From positions 1-9,900 of the forward strand of contig JAHZNX010000163.1 in assembly GCA_020028375.1 (NCBI GenBank): a stretch of 9,900 bases of DNA, in the 5' to 3' direction. The DNA is from Betaproteobacteria bacterium. Lineage in GTDB: Bacteria; Pseudomonadota; Gammaproteobacteria; Burkholderiales; SG8-41. Of the stretch, positions 1 through 7,542 are shown in pieces. The position numbers and the translations under genes were made by a program. Positions within the stretch are counted from its first letter, which is position 1, and every line of letters starts with the position of its first letter. The notes under the pieces are model-generated. The model was not told the DNA's origin. It was given only the letters and a program-made list of their open reading frames with translations, and ran no database searches.

Positions 1-68
1 GTTCCACGATACAATTCCACCACAGTTCGGATACCCATGTCGAGCCGGACGGGTGCCGGCGCGCCACG

Positions 69-1298
69 ATGAGCAAACCCATGCCCCTGCCCCTCGAAGG
101 AGTGAAAGTGCTGGATTTCACCGCGGTCATGGCGGGCCCGTACTGCACGCTGATGCTCGCCGACATGGGGGCGGAAGTCACCAAGATCGAGACTTTTCCC
201 GAAGGCGACGCCTCGCGGCACTTCGACCCCAAGGTGAACGGCGAGAGTTACTGCTTCGCGGTGCTGAACCGCAACAAGAAGAGCCTCGCCCTCAACCTCA
301 AGGACGCCCGCGGCAAGGACGTCTTCATGAAGCTCGCGCGTGACGCCGATATTCTCGTCGAGAACTATCGGCCCGGCGTCACCCGCAATCTCGGCATCGA
401 CTACCCGGCGATCCAGGCGATCAACCCGGACATCATCTATGCTTCCATCTCCGGCTTCGGACAGACCGGTCCCTACAGCGGCAAAGGCGGCTTCGACATC
501 ATCGCCCAGGGCATGAGCGGCATCATGACGATGACCGGCGAGCCGGGCGGGCGCCCCGCCAAAGTCGGCATCGCGATGAATGATATCGCCGCCGGCACGA
601 CCGCGCTCTACTCCATACTCGGCGCCTACATCAAGCGGCTGAAGACCGGCGAAGGCGTCTACCTCGAGACCTCGCTCCTGGAGGCGGGGATGGCGTGGAC
701 GTTCTGGGAGTTCGGCGCCTATTTCGGCGGCGGCGAGGTCCCGATTGCGACCGGCACGCGCCACCGGCGCTCCACGCCGTACCAGGCCTACCGCACGCAG
801 GACGCCTACGTCACGGTCGGCGCCAACAGCGAGAAACTATGGACGGCATTCTGCGCCGAAGTGCTGGAGCGCCCGGGACTGATGGAGGATGCGCGCTTCA
901 AGACGCGCGCCGCGCGCCTGAAGAACATCGACGCGCTCCAGGACGAGATCGAGAAGGTGTTTGCCGCGCAGCCGACCGCGCACTGGGTGAAAAAGCTCGA
1001 CTCCGCGGGCGTGCCGGGAGGGCCGGTCTTCAACTACGTGCAGGCGTTCGAGAACGAGCACGCGAAGGCGCGCGGCATGGTGGCGCAGATCGACCACCCG
1101 AGAATCGGGCGCATGAAGATCATCGGCAATCCCGTCAAGGCGAGCGCCGAGCTCGCGCGCTCGCGCGCGCCCGCGCCATGGCTCGGCCAGCACAGCGCCG
1201 AAGTGCTGAGGGGCCTCGGCTACAGTGACAGTGAGGTCGCCTCGCTCTTCGCGGGAGGCGTCACCTACGACCAGTACCGCGAAAAGGCTACCGCCTGA
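69..1298 (+). CDS. CaiB/BaiF (class III) CoA-transferase
   Basis: This 409-residue protein is a family III CoA-transferase. The family moves CoA between carboxylic acids through an enzyme-aspartyl-CoA intermediate in the cytoplasm, usually to activate an acid for breakdown. The N-terminus (PLEGVKVLDFTAVMAGPYCT, residues 8-27) and the following ADMGAEVTKIE (31-41) are family hallmarks. ENYRPGV at 98-104 and the SGFGQTGPY stretch at 128-136 also match. Asp172 in MNDIAAG sits where the catalytic aspartate of formyl-CoA transferase (Asp169) is expected. Length is normal for the family. The start at 69 gives the usual short lead-in; Met5 (position 81) is an equally good start, and neither has a clear Shine-Dalgarno. 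The stop is one base before the next gene, so the two probably form an operon. The acyl substrate cannot be told from sequence. Confidence 0.95.
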   Translation: MSKPMPLPLEGVKVLDFTAVMAGPYCTLMLADMGAEVTKIETFPEGDASRHFDPKVNGESYCFAVLNRNKKSLALNLKDARGKDVFMKLARDADILVENYRPGVTRNLGIDYPAIQAINPDIIYASISGFGQTGPYSGKGGFDIIAQGMSGIMTMTGEPGGRPAKVGIAMNDIAAGTTALYSILGAYIKRLKTGEGVYLETSLLEAGMAWTFWEFGAYFGGGEVPIATGTRHRRSTPYQAYRTQDAYVTVGANSEKLWTAFCAEVLERPGLMEDARFKTRAARLKNIDALQDEIEKVFAAQPTAHWVKKLDSAGVPGGPVFNYVQAFENEHAKARGMVAQIDHPRIGRMKIIGNPVKASAELARSRAPAPWLGQHSAEVLRGLGYSDSEVASLFAGGVTYDQYREKATA

Positions 1299-1299
1299 G

Positions 1300-2223
1300 A
1301 TGTGCAGAGCTCTCGCCTACCTCGGGCAGCCGGTATTGCTCGACAACCTGCTCTACCAGCCCGACTCCGCGCTGGTGAAGCAGTCCTTCATGCCCAAGAT
1401 GCTGCACGCGCTGAACCTCGCGGGATTCGGGATGCGAGCGTGGGACCGCGGCTCGCCGGATCCCCACAAGCCCTACAGCTACGCCTCGACCGCCCTGCCC
1501 GTGTTCGACCGCAACCTGAAGTCGCTCGCCGAGAAGATCCGCCCGACCTGCGTGCTCGGCCACGTGCGCGGCGTCGCCTACAACACCGAGGTCGAGATCT
1601 CGCTGCAGAACGTGCACCCCTTCGAGTTCCCCGGCGTGCGGCTCGCGCTGGCGCACAACGGCGACCTCGCGCGCTTCGCCGAGATGAAGCCGCACCTGCT
1701 TCAGTCGATCCACCCCGAGATCGCCATCCTGATCCGCGGCACGACCGACAGCGAGTGGATTTACGCCCTGATCGTGTCCCGGCTCGCGGATCCCCGTGGC
1801 GTCTGCTCGGCGGACGATCTGGTGCGCGCGGTGGATGAGGCTTTCGCGATCATTCGCCAGGCGCGCGAGCGGGCGGGAATCACCACTTCATCCTCGGTCA
1901 ACCTGTTTCTCACCACGGGCGAACAGATCGCGGCCGTGCGCTATTGCTTCGATTTCGGCTGCTACCGCACCGAGGACCCGGGGAAAGTGCACGAGGCAAA
2001 CCTCACCTTCCTGTCGCTTTGGTACACCTCGGGGACCGAGTACGGCTTCCACGACGGAGAATGGAAAATGACCGGCGGCGCGGACACGGCGGATTCCATC
2101 ATGATCGCCTCCGAGCCGTTGACGCGAGACACCTCGACCTGGCTCGAGGTACCCGAATACTCGATGATCTACGCTGACACGCGCCCGGGCCGGCCGGTCG
2201 TCGAGATCCGCTATCTCGACTAG
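1300..2223 (+). CDS. Class II glutamine amidotransferase (YafJ/EgtC-like)
   Basis: This 307-residue protein has a class II (Ntn-hydrolase) glutaminase fold. The family releases ammonia from glutamine, or cleaves a related gamma-glutamyl amide, using an N-terminal cysteine exposed when Met1 is removed. The start at 1300 (MCRALAYLG) is chosen because it puts Cys at position 2. An upstream start at 1225 would bury the nucleophile and overlap the previous gene by 74 bases. Other active-site motifs are GHVRG at 87-91, HNGDL at 119-123 (oxyanion Asn120-Gly121) and TTDSE at 148-152, matching the TD(S/T)E motif. No synthase or transferase domain follows, so it resembles stand-alone YafJ/EgtC-type proteins. 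The ATG lies one base after the CoA-transferase stop and has only a weak AAAAGG about 12 bases upstream, which suggests translational coupling. The substrate is unknown. Confidence 0.9.
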   Translation: MCRALAYLGQPVLLDNLLYQPDSALVKQSFMPKMLHALNLAGFGMRAWDRGSPDPHKPYSYASTALPVFDRNLKSLAEKIRPTCVLGHVRGVAYNTEVEISLQNVHPFEFPGVRLALAHNGDLARFAEMKPHLLQSIHPEIAILIRGTTDSEWIYALIVSRLADPRGVCSADDLVRAVDEAFAIIRQARERAGITTSSSVNLFLTTGEQIAAVRYCFDFGCYRTEDPGKVHEANLTFLSLWYTSGTEYGFHDGEWKMTGGADTADSIMIASEPLTRDTSTWLEVPEYSMIYADTRPGRPVVEIRYLD

Positions 2224-2278
2224 CGTCGCTGACTGCGTGAGGGATGATGGGTGACGAGCGATATCACGTCTGTCCCCG

Positions 2279-3331
2279 TCAGGCGGTGCGGCAGTCCTCC
2301 GTCGCCAGCGCGTGCTGCAGCTCTTCGGCCTGTTTCCGGTCCTTGCGCCCGCCCCGGATGCGCGACTGACTGATGAGGCGGGTAAGGTGATTGTTGGCGC
2401 GCGCGAGCGACTGCAGCAATTCGTGGTTGATCGCATTCTGGAACCTGGCTGCGACTCGGTCATCGCCGGTGAACAGCCGGTCGAACGCCGCTTTCCCGAT
2501 CTCGAGCAGCGTTGCGCGCTCGCGCGCGACCGCGCTCAGACTGTGCGGCCGGTCCTCGATCAGCGCGATGGCCCCGCACAGCCGGCCCGGCCCCAGCACG
2601 CCGACTCGGTGGCGCAGTCCGCTTTGCGCACCTGTGACCTCGATCGCTCCCCGCACCACGACGTAGCAGGCTGTGGCTGCCTCGCCTTGGTAGAACAGCA
2701 ATTGTCCGCGACCGAGCTCCAGCACTTCCGCGAGACCGGCGAATCCTTCAATCTCAGCCGCGCTGAAGTTTCGGAACAGTGGCAGCACCGGCAGAAAGGC
2801 GCGGCAATCGAACGAGGGCCGGCCCCGCCGGGCCGTATCCGGCGACGCGGCCGTTTCGTGCACTGCGGGCGCGACGCTTTCCGGGGCGTCGCAGGCAATG
2901 ATCCTCGCATTCAGCTCGCGCAGGCGCCGGCATAGAGTTTGCGTAATGCGGACCTGGATCGTGAACGCGGCGCGGTTGCGCTGCGCGAGCATCATGTGGA
3001 AGCCGTCGCGCTCGAGGAAATAACCGGCCGCCGGCTCGCGCGCAACGACGGTCGCCGACCGCAGCCCGCTGTCGAGCAGCGCCATTTCGCCGATGACGCT
3101 GCCCGGGTCCAGCGTGGCGACACCTGTTTCCCCTCCTCCCGGCAGCCGGGTCATCACCTCCACCGAGCCGCTTTCGAGGATGAACGCGCTGTCGGCCGGC
3201 TGACCCTGGCGCATCAGGCACGCTCCGCGCTTGAACTGCACGCGCTCGCACACGCAGAGCACGCCTTCGATTTCGGACGGCGCCAGTCCTTCGAACAGCG
3301 AAATGCCCTTGATGATCTCCGCCGCCGTCAC
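2279..3331 (-). CDS. Protein with two cyclic-nucleotide-binding-like domains
   Basis: This 350-residue protein has two CRP-type beta-barrel (cNMP-binding) domains, roughly residues 10-142 and 184-305, joined by a linker rich in Ala, Pro and Arg. The first keeps a good phosphate-binding cassette, with GEMALL at 81-86 and RSAT at 91-94, so it may bind cAMP or cGMP. In the second the cassette reads GAIALIEDRPHS (253-264): the usual Glu is Ala and the usual Arg is His, so ligand binding there is doubtful. After residue 305 there is a charged helical tail (RGGRKDRK at 326-333) but no helix-turn-helix, kinase, channel or GGDEF region. It is therefore not an ordinary CRP/FNR regulator. The GTG start at 3331 is supported by a GGAGAGGA eight bases upstream. 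It is divergent from the N-acetyltransferase gene and convergent with the amidotransferase gene. Output and partner are unknown. Confidence 0.88.
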   Translation of the reverse strand: MTAAEIIKGISLFEGLAPSEIEGVLCVCERVQFKRGACLMRQGQPADSAFILESGSVEVMTRLPGGGETGVATLDPGSVIGEMALLDSGLRSATVVAREPAAGYFLERDGFHMMLAQRNRAAFTIQVRITQTLCRRLRELNARIIACDAPESVAPAVHETAASPDTARRGRPSFDCRAFLPVLPLFRNFSAAEIEGFAGLAEVLELGRGQLLFYQGEAATACYVVVRGAIEVTGAQSGLRHRVGVLGPGRLCGAIALIEDRPHSLSAVARERATLLEIGKAAFDRLFTGDDRVAARFQNAINHELLQSLARANNHLTRLISQSRIRGGRKDRKQAEELQHALATEDCRTA

Positions 3332-3339
3332 CGCCCGCG

Positions 3340-3347
3340 TCCTCTCC
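3340..3347 (-). promoter_or_regulatory. Ribosome binding site for the cNMP-domain gene
   Basis: Read on the minus strand this is GGAGAGGA, eight bases before the GTG at 3331. It fixes that non-ATG start; no in-frame ATG lies near. Confidence 0.6.
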
Positions 3348-3365
3348 GCTCTTCCGGCCCTCGTT

Positions 3366-3371
3366 TATCAT
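3366..3371 (+). promoter_or_regulatory. Possible -10 element of a leaderless promoter
   Basis: TATCAT matches the sigma-70 -10 consensus at five of six positions. It ends six bases before the ATG at 3378, so a transcript from it would begin at or near the start codon. No Shine-Dalgarno is visible there, which fits a leaderless message. No good -35 hexamer is seen 16-18 bases upstream, so this is tentative. Confidence 0.25.
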
Positions 3372-3377
3372 TAGACC

Positions 3378-4214
3378 ATGAAATACACGGCCGCAGCGAC
3401 GCAAGGCGTGGGCCACCGTGACGCCCTCGACCTCGAAGCTTACTTTCGACGCATCGGCTATTCCGGCAGCCTGCAACCGGATCCTGCGGTGCTGGAAGCG
3501 ATTCATCTCGCGCACGCGACGCACATTCCGTTCGAGAATCTCGACATCCTGCTCAAGCGCCCGATCGCGCTCGACCTCGCCAGCTTGCAGGCGAAGCTCG
3601 TCACCGGCCGGCGCGGCGGATACTGCTTCGAGCAGAATCTGCTCTTCTCCGCGGTGTTGCAGCGCCTGGGATACTCTGTGACGCTGCTTGCCGCGCGGGT
3701 CCACTATCGGAACCGGCCGAAGGTGCCGCGCACCCATATCGTATTGCTGGTGGACGTGGACGGCGCCCGATGGCTGGCCGATGTCGGCTTCGGCCTCGAA
3801 GGGCTGTTACTGCCGGTGCCGTTCGGCGGCGGCCGCGAAGCGCGCCAGTTCGGCTGGACCTACCGCGCGGTCGAGGCGAACGGAGAATGGACTTTGCAGT
3901 CGCTGCGGGATGGTGCGTGGACGGACCTGTACTCGTTTTCGCTCGAGCCCCAGCTCGCGGTTGATTTCGAGCCTGCGAACCATTACACCGCGACGCACCC
4001 GGATTCGAGGTTCGTGCGGACGCTTACCGTGCAGCTGCCGACGCCCGAGGTTCGCTCCCGGCTCCGCAACCGGGAGCTCGTCCTCGACCGCGGCGGGACC
4101 GTCACCTGCCGCGTGCTCGCGGACGATGACGAGCTGCTGGCTGTCCTGGCGGAAACATTCGGGCTGCGGTTCCCTGCCGGCACGCGGTTCAGTTATCGCG
4201 ATACGACGGACTGA
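3378..4214 (+). CDS. nat: Arylamine N-acetyltransferase
   Basis: This 278-residue cytoplasmic enzyme is of the NAT family, which moves an acetyl group from acetyl-CoA to arylamines, hydrazines or related amines through a cysteine thioester. The full catalytic triad is visible: Cys83 in RRGGYCFEQN, His120 in PRTHIVLLV and Asp135 in WLADVGFG. The family N-terminal signature is seen in DLEAYFRRIGYSG (18-30) and HIPFENLDIL (49-58). Length is normal. The region before DLEAYF is longer than in many relatives by about ten residues; a GTG at 3408 would remove this extension, so the start is not certain. No ribosome binding site precedes 3378. The gene is divergent from the cNMP-domain gene and followed 74 bases later by the Bug receptor. 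The natural acceptor is unknown; some homologues act in detoxification or in aromatic or lipid metabolism. Confidence 0.95.
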   Translation: MKYTAAATQGVGHRDALDLEAYFRRIGYSGSLQPDPAVLEAIHLAHATHIPFENLDILLKRPIALDLASLQAKLVTGRRGGYCFEQNLLFSAVLQRLGYSVTLLAARVHYRNRPKVPRTHIVLLVDVDGARWLADVGFGLEGLLLPVPFGGGREARQFGWTYRAVEANGEWTLQSLRDGAWTDLYSFSLEPQLAVDFEPANHYTATHPDSRFVRTLTVQLPTPEVRSRLRNRELVLDRGGTVTCRVLADDDELLAVLAETFGLRFPAGTRFSYRDTTD

Positions 4215-4232
4215 CGCGCGGCGTTCATTGAT

Positions 4233-4238
4233 TTGACA
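4233..4238 (+). promoter_or_regulatory. Candidate -35 element upstream of the Bug receptor gene
   Basis: A perfect TTGACA lies in the locally AT-rich gap between the N-acetyltransferase and receptor genes. The region 16-18 bases downstream (around 4255-4262) is only a poor -10. The receptor may have its own promoter here, but this rests on one hexamer. Confidence 0.25.
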
Positions 4239-4280
4239 TTGCCAAAAAATTCGGCGACCTTTCCACCACGCACGATGACA

Positions 4281-4285
4281 GGGAG
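4281..4285 (+). promoter_or_regulatory. Ribosome binding site for the Bug receptor gene
   Basis: GGGAG lies three bases before the ATG at 4289 and six bases before the ATG at 4292. The spacing slightly favours 4292, which would change the protein by one residue. Confidence 0.55.
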
Positions 4286-4288
4286 AAA

Positions 4289-5266
4289 ATGATGTTCACA
4301 ATGACAAGAACGCTTGCGCTGGCGCTTGCCTTGACAGGATTGTCCCCGGCGACGGCGTTTCCCCAGGCATATCCCAGCAAGCCGATCCGGCTGATCGTGC
4401 CGTTTCCGGCCGGCGGCGGGGTGGACTACATCGGGCGGATCGTGGGCAAGGGCCTGTCCGAGCGCCTCGGCCAGCAGGTGCTGGTGGACAACCGCCCCGG
4501 CGCCAACGCCATTCTCGGTCTCGAGAACTTGAGGGTGTCGGCTCCGGACGGCTACACCATCGCGGCCGCTTCCGCCGGCCCCCTCGCAGTCAATCCGTTC
4601 ACCTATGCCAAGCTGCCCCACGACACGGTCAAGGATTTCACCTACATCGCCAACATGGTGGTATTCCCGCTGCTGCTGGTCTCGCACCCGTCGCTGCCGG
4701 TGAAGAACGTGAAGGAATTGATCGCGCTCGCCAAGGCGCGGCCGAACGAAATCGCCTACTCCTCGCCCGGTGTCGGCAACACCGGCCACCTCGCCGCCGC
4801 GCTGTTCGAATCGATGGCGAAAGTGAAGACAGTGCACGTTCCCTACAAGGGCACGGCACCCGCCGTCATCGCCGTGATTTCCGGAGAAACCATGCTCACC
4901 TGGAGCAGCATCCCGGCGATATTGCCGCACGTGCGCGCCGGCCGGGCCAGGGCACTCGGAGTGGGCAACACGAAACGGCTTCCCTCCCTGCCCGATTTCC
5001 CGACCGTCGCCGAAGCCGGCGTCCCGGGGTTCGAGTGCGTAGCGTGGGGCGGCTTGATCGGGCCCGCCAATATGCCCCGGGACATCGTGCTCCGGTTGAG
5101 CAAGGAAACCGTCGCCACGTTGAACCAGAAGGACGTCATCGACCGCATGCTGTCCGAGGGCACCGTGCCGGCGCCATCCGGCCCCGACGAGTTCCTTGCC
5201 TACATGAAGTCGGAGCTGAAGAAGTGGGGCGAGGTGGTGAAAATTGCCGGCATCAAGCCGGAGTGA
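4289..5266 (+). CDS. Bug family (TctC-like) tripartite tricarboxylate transporter substrate-binding protein
   Basis: This 325-residue protein is a secreted periplasmic binding protein of the Bug family, which is greatly expanded in Burkholderiales. It captures small carboxylates, amides or related ligands for TctA/TctB permeases or for sensing. Residues 1 to about 26 form a signal peptide: Arg7, a hydrophobic Leu/Ala stretch, then a likely cut near ATA-FPQA. Family hallmarks follow: YPSKPIRLIVPFPAGGGVD (28-46), VDNRPGANAILG (67-78), PDGYTI (86-91), YKGTAP, and the C-terminal-lobe motif KRLPSLPDFPTVAEAGVPGFE. Length is typical. No TctA or TctB gene is in the window, so it is an orphan receptor here. 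Its 3' end converges with the pobA-like remnant. The ligand cannot be told from sequence; neighbouring genes hint at an organic or aromatic acid, which is inference. Confidence 0.95.
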   Translation: MMFTMTRTLALALALTGLSPATAFPQAYPSKPIRLIVPFPAGGGVDYIGRIVGKGLSERLGQQVLVDNRPGANAILGLENLRVSAPDGYTIAAASAGPLAVNPFTYAKLPHDTVKDFTYIANMVVFPLLLVSHPSLPVKNVKELIALAKARPNEIAYSSPGVGNTGHLAAALFESMAKVKTVHVPYKGTAPAVIAVISGETMLTWSSIPAILPHVRAGRARALGVGNTKRLPSLPDFPTVAEAGVPGFECVAWGGLIGPANMPRDIVLRLSKETVATLNQKDVIDRMLSEGTVPAPSGPDEFLAYMKSELKKWGEVVKIAGIKPE

Positions 5267-5313
5267 CGGGAGACAAGGCAGAAGGATGAACGCGGAAGGA
5301 TGACCCGGCAAGC

Positions 5314-6443
5314 CTAGTACGGGAGTCCGACGTAGTTCTCGGCGAACGCCGTCTGCGCCGCGCGCGACCTCCCCAGGTGATCGAGCTCGGCCTGCTGCAT
5401 CTTCCACAGGAAGTCGCCCTCCTCGGGGAAGCGGTGCAGCAGCCGCGTCAGCCACCACGAGAAGCGCTCGGCGTTCCAGATGCGCTGCCGGAGCGGTACC
5501 AATTGATCAATCCCTCCGACAGATAGTGCACATCGCTCGCGGCGAGGTTCAGGCCCTTGGCGCCCGTCGGCGGCACGATGTGCGCCGCGTCGCCGGCGAG
5601 GAATAGCCGACCGAAGCGCATCGGCTCCGCGACGAAGCTCCGGAGCGGCGCGATGCTCTTCTCGATGGAGGGCCCGGTCACGATCTTTGCCGCGGCGTCC
5701 GGGTCGATGCGGCGGCGCAGCTCTTCCCAGAAGCGCTCATCGGACCAGTCCTCCACGCGGTCGGTGAGCGGCACCTGCACGTAGCAGCGGCTCCGCGTCG
5801 TGCTGCGCATGCTGCACAGCGCGAAGCCGCGCTCGTGGCTTGCGTAGAAGATCTCCCTATCCACCGGGGGCGTGTCGGAGAGGATCCCCAGCCAGCCGAA
5901 CGGGTACTCGCGCTCGTAGGTGCGGATCGTGGTCCCGGGCACGCTCGCGCGGCATGCGCCGTGATAGCCATCGCAGCCGGCGATGAACTCGCATTCGAGC
6001 TCGCGCGGCTTGCCGTCCTTCACCCAGCGCACCGCCGGCCGCGAGCCGTCGAAGCCGTGCACGCTCACGCCCTCGGCCTCGTAGATCGTTCTCGCGCCCG
6101 CCGCGGCGCGTGCGTCCATCAGGTCACGCGTGATTTCGGTCTGGCCATAGACGTACATGCTCTTGCCGGTGAGTGCATGCAAGTCGATGCTGAGGCGCGC
6201 GCCGCCGAAAGCGATGCCGACGCCGGGGTGCACCAGCGCCTCGGCGCGAAGGCGCGCGCCGACCCCGGCCCGCGCGAGCAGCTCGACCGTGCCCTCCTCG
6301 AGCACGCCGGCGCGGATGCGTCCGAGCACGTACTCCGCCGAGCGCTGCTCGAGGATCACCGCGTCGATGCCGGCGCGGTGCAGGAGCTGGCCGAGAAGCA
6401 GCCCCGCAGGGCCGGCGCCGATGATCGCGACCTGGACGCGCAT
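5314..6443 (-). pseudogene. pobA: 4-hydroxybenzoate 3-monooxygenase, disrupted by an internal deletion and frame change
   Basis: The intact enzyme is an FAD-dependent NAD(P)H monooxygenase that turns 4-hydroxybenzoate into protocatechuate. The first reading frame begins MRVQVAIIGAGPAG (dinucleotide fold, GAGPAG at 9-14). It keeps GRIRAGVLE, YGQTE, IAGCDG (DG motif), the substrate-pocket Ser and Arg in ALCSMRS, and AGDAAHIVPPTGAKG (FAD GD motif and the pocket prolines). After LINWYR near 5495 the frame runs into unrelated residues and stops at 5448, giving about 331 residues. The expected C-terminus resumes in another frame: LRQRIWNAERFSWW, then LHRFPEE, ending ENYVGLPY at 5314. Compared with the 394-residue Pseudomonas PobA as I recall it, about 14 codons plus one base (about 43 bases) are missing at 5491-5496. 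The active-site Tyr385 equivalent (in ENYVG) is thus out of frame. The start at 6443 lies seven bases after the upstream dehydrogenase stop. An assembly error is possible. Confidence 0.85.
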
Positions 6444-6450
6444 CGCGGGT

Positions 6451-7506
6451 TCAGACGGACGCGGCGACGGCATCACCCATCGCGACAGTGCTCGCTTTCC
6501 CGCCGAGGTCGGCGGTCAGGTGCTTCGCTTCGGCAATCACCTTGTCCATCGCCACATCCATCCGCTTCGCCGCCTGAGTCGCCTTCGGCTCGTTGCGCTT
6601 CCTGCCGAGCCACTCCAGCAGCATCTTCCCCGACATGATCAGCGCGTAGGGGTTGGCGATGCTCCTGCCGGCGATGTCCGGCGCCGAGCCGTGCGTTGCC
6701 TGCGACATCGCGAGACGCTCGCCCACGCAGAGACCCGGAGCGAGTCCCAAGCCGCCGACGACACCCGCTCCCTCGTCGGTCAGGATGTCGCCGAACTGGT
6801 TGGTGGTGACCACGACGTCGAACTGCTGGGGATTCATGACGAGCTTCATCGCGAAGCCGTCCACCAGCACCTCGTCGTATTTCACGTCCGGGTACTCCTT
6901 AGCAAGCTTGCGGCATTCCTCAGCGAACATGCCGCAGGCGAGACGGTAAACCGGCTCCTTGTGCACTGAGGTGACCTTTCTGCGAGGGCGCGTGCGCGCG
7001 ATCTCGAATGCCTCGCGCGCGACGCGCCGTGAGCCCGTGCGGGTGATCACGCGCGAGGCAATCGTGATCTCGTCGTTGGGGCGGAACTCGCCGGCGCCCG
7101 CAACGACCGTGTCGGAGGACTGCATACCTTCCGTCACCTCGCGCAGGAACACGATGTCCACGTCCTTGTGCACGGACTTGACGTTGGAATAGGACCTGAC
7201 CGGCTTGATGCTTGCGTAGAGGTCCAGACGCTTGCGCAGCGGCGGCATGATCCAGGTCGGATCATTGCGCGGATAGGCAGCGTGCCCGATCGGCCCGCAC
7301 AGAAAGCCGTCCAACGCCTCGAGCGCAGCGACCGTCGGCTGCGGCATGGTGTGGCCGTGGAGCTCGTGCCCCCGCTTGCCGATCGGCAGCTCCTGCCACT
7401 GCACCTCGAGCCCGGTCTTCGCCGCCGCCGCTTTCATCACCTTGACGGCTTCGGGGACGACTTCCAGGCCAATGTCGTCGCCGAGCAGGATTCCGATCTT
7501 CAGCAT
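6451..7506 (-). CDS. Isocitrate/isopropylmalate dehydrogenase family protein (second tandem copy)
   Basis: This 351-residue protein belongs to the NAD(P)-dependent beta-hydroxyacid oxidative decarboxylase family (isopropylmalate, isocitrate, homoisocitrate and tartrate dehydrogenases). It is about 79% identical, without gaps, to the gene just upstream (7543-8601). Catalytic features are present: Lys183 in VHKEPVYR, metal-binding Asp216 in VDGFAMKLV, and Asp240/Asp244 in NQFGDILTDEGAG. The nucleotide-site motif HGSAPDIAG (272-280) has an Asp at the position linked with NAD preference. The nucleotide-fold signature is GDDIGLE rather than the usual GDGIGxE, and the second substrate arginine is Lys101. 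The start at 7506 (MLKIGILLGDD) matches the start of its paralogue; a GTG at 7527 would add seven residues. It lies 36 bases after the paralogue and just before the pobA remnant, probably in one operon. It is not a typical leuB and the substrate is unknown. Confidence 0.9.
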   Translation of the reverse strand: MLKIGILLGDDIGLEVVPEAVKVMKAAAAKTGLEVQWQELPIGKRGHELHGHTMPQPTVAALEALDGFLCGPIGHAAYPRNDPTWIMPPLRKRLDLYASIKPVRSYSNVKSVHKDVDIVFLREVTEGMQSSDTVVAGAGEFRPNDEITIASRVITRTGSRRVAREAFEIARTRPRRKVTSVHKEPVYRLACGMFAEECRKLAKEYPDVKYDEVLVDGFAMKLVMNPQQFDVVVTTNQFGDILTDEGAGVVGGLGLAPGLCVGERLAMSQATHGSAPDIAGRSIANPYALIMSGKMLLEWLGRKRNEPKATQAAKRMDVAMDKVIAEAKHLTADLGGKASTVAMGDAVAASV

Positions 7507-7542
7507 GTCATCAATTCCATGCCCCACTCCGTACCCGCGGCG

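Noticed and set aside
1..68. Short region before the CoA-transferase gene
   Set aside because: I looked for a promoter, a ribosome binding site or the end of an upstream gene and saw only a TTCCAC repeated twice; nothing can be supported.
1225..1299. N-terminal extension of the amidotransferase from position 1225
   Set aside because: It would overlap the CoA-transferase gene by 74 bases and place 26 residues before the catalytic cysteine, which must be at the mature N-terminus.
2224..2278. Possible terminator between the converging amidotransferase and cNMP-domain genes
   Set aside because: Only a weak GTGA/TCAC pairing is seen and there is no run of T on either strand.
5281..5303. Direct repeat GAAGGATGA at 5281-5289 and 5295-5303 in the gap after the Bug receptor gene
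   Set aside because: Two short copies 14 bases apart, with no inverted arrangement or known site, are likely chance.
4193..5458. A 421-residue minus-strand open frame opposite the Bug receptor gene
   Set aside because: It is the reverse-strand shadow of a clear high-GC gene. The translation is rich in Arg, Gly, His and Asp with no recognisable domain, and it overlaps three other real features.
6444..6476. Upstream starts (GTG 6476, ATG 6473) for the pobA-like gene
   Set aside because: The conserved PobA N-terminus begins at the ATG at 6443; the upstream starts add unrelated residues and overlap the previous gene.
5835..6638. A 267-residue plus-strand open frame opposite the pobA-like gene and the end of the second dehydrogenase
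   Set aside because: It runs across the junction of two well-supported minus-strand genes and has no domain resemblance; it is an antisense shadow.
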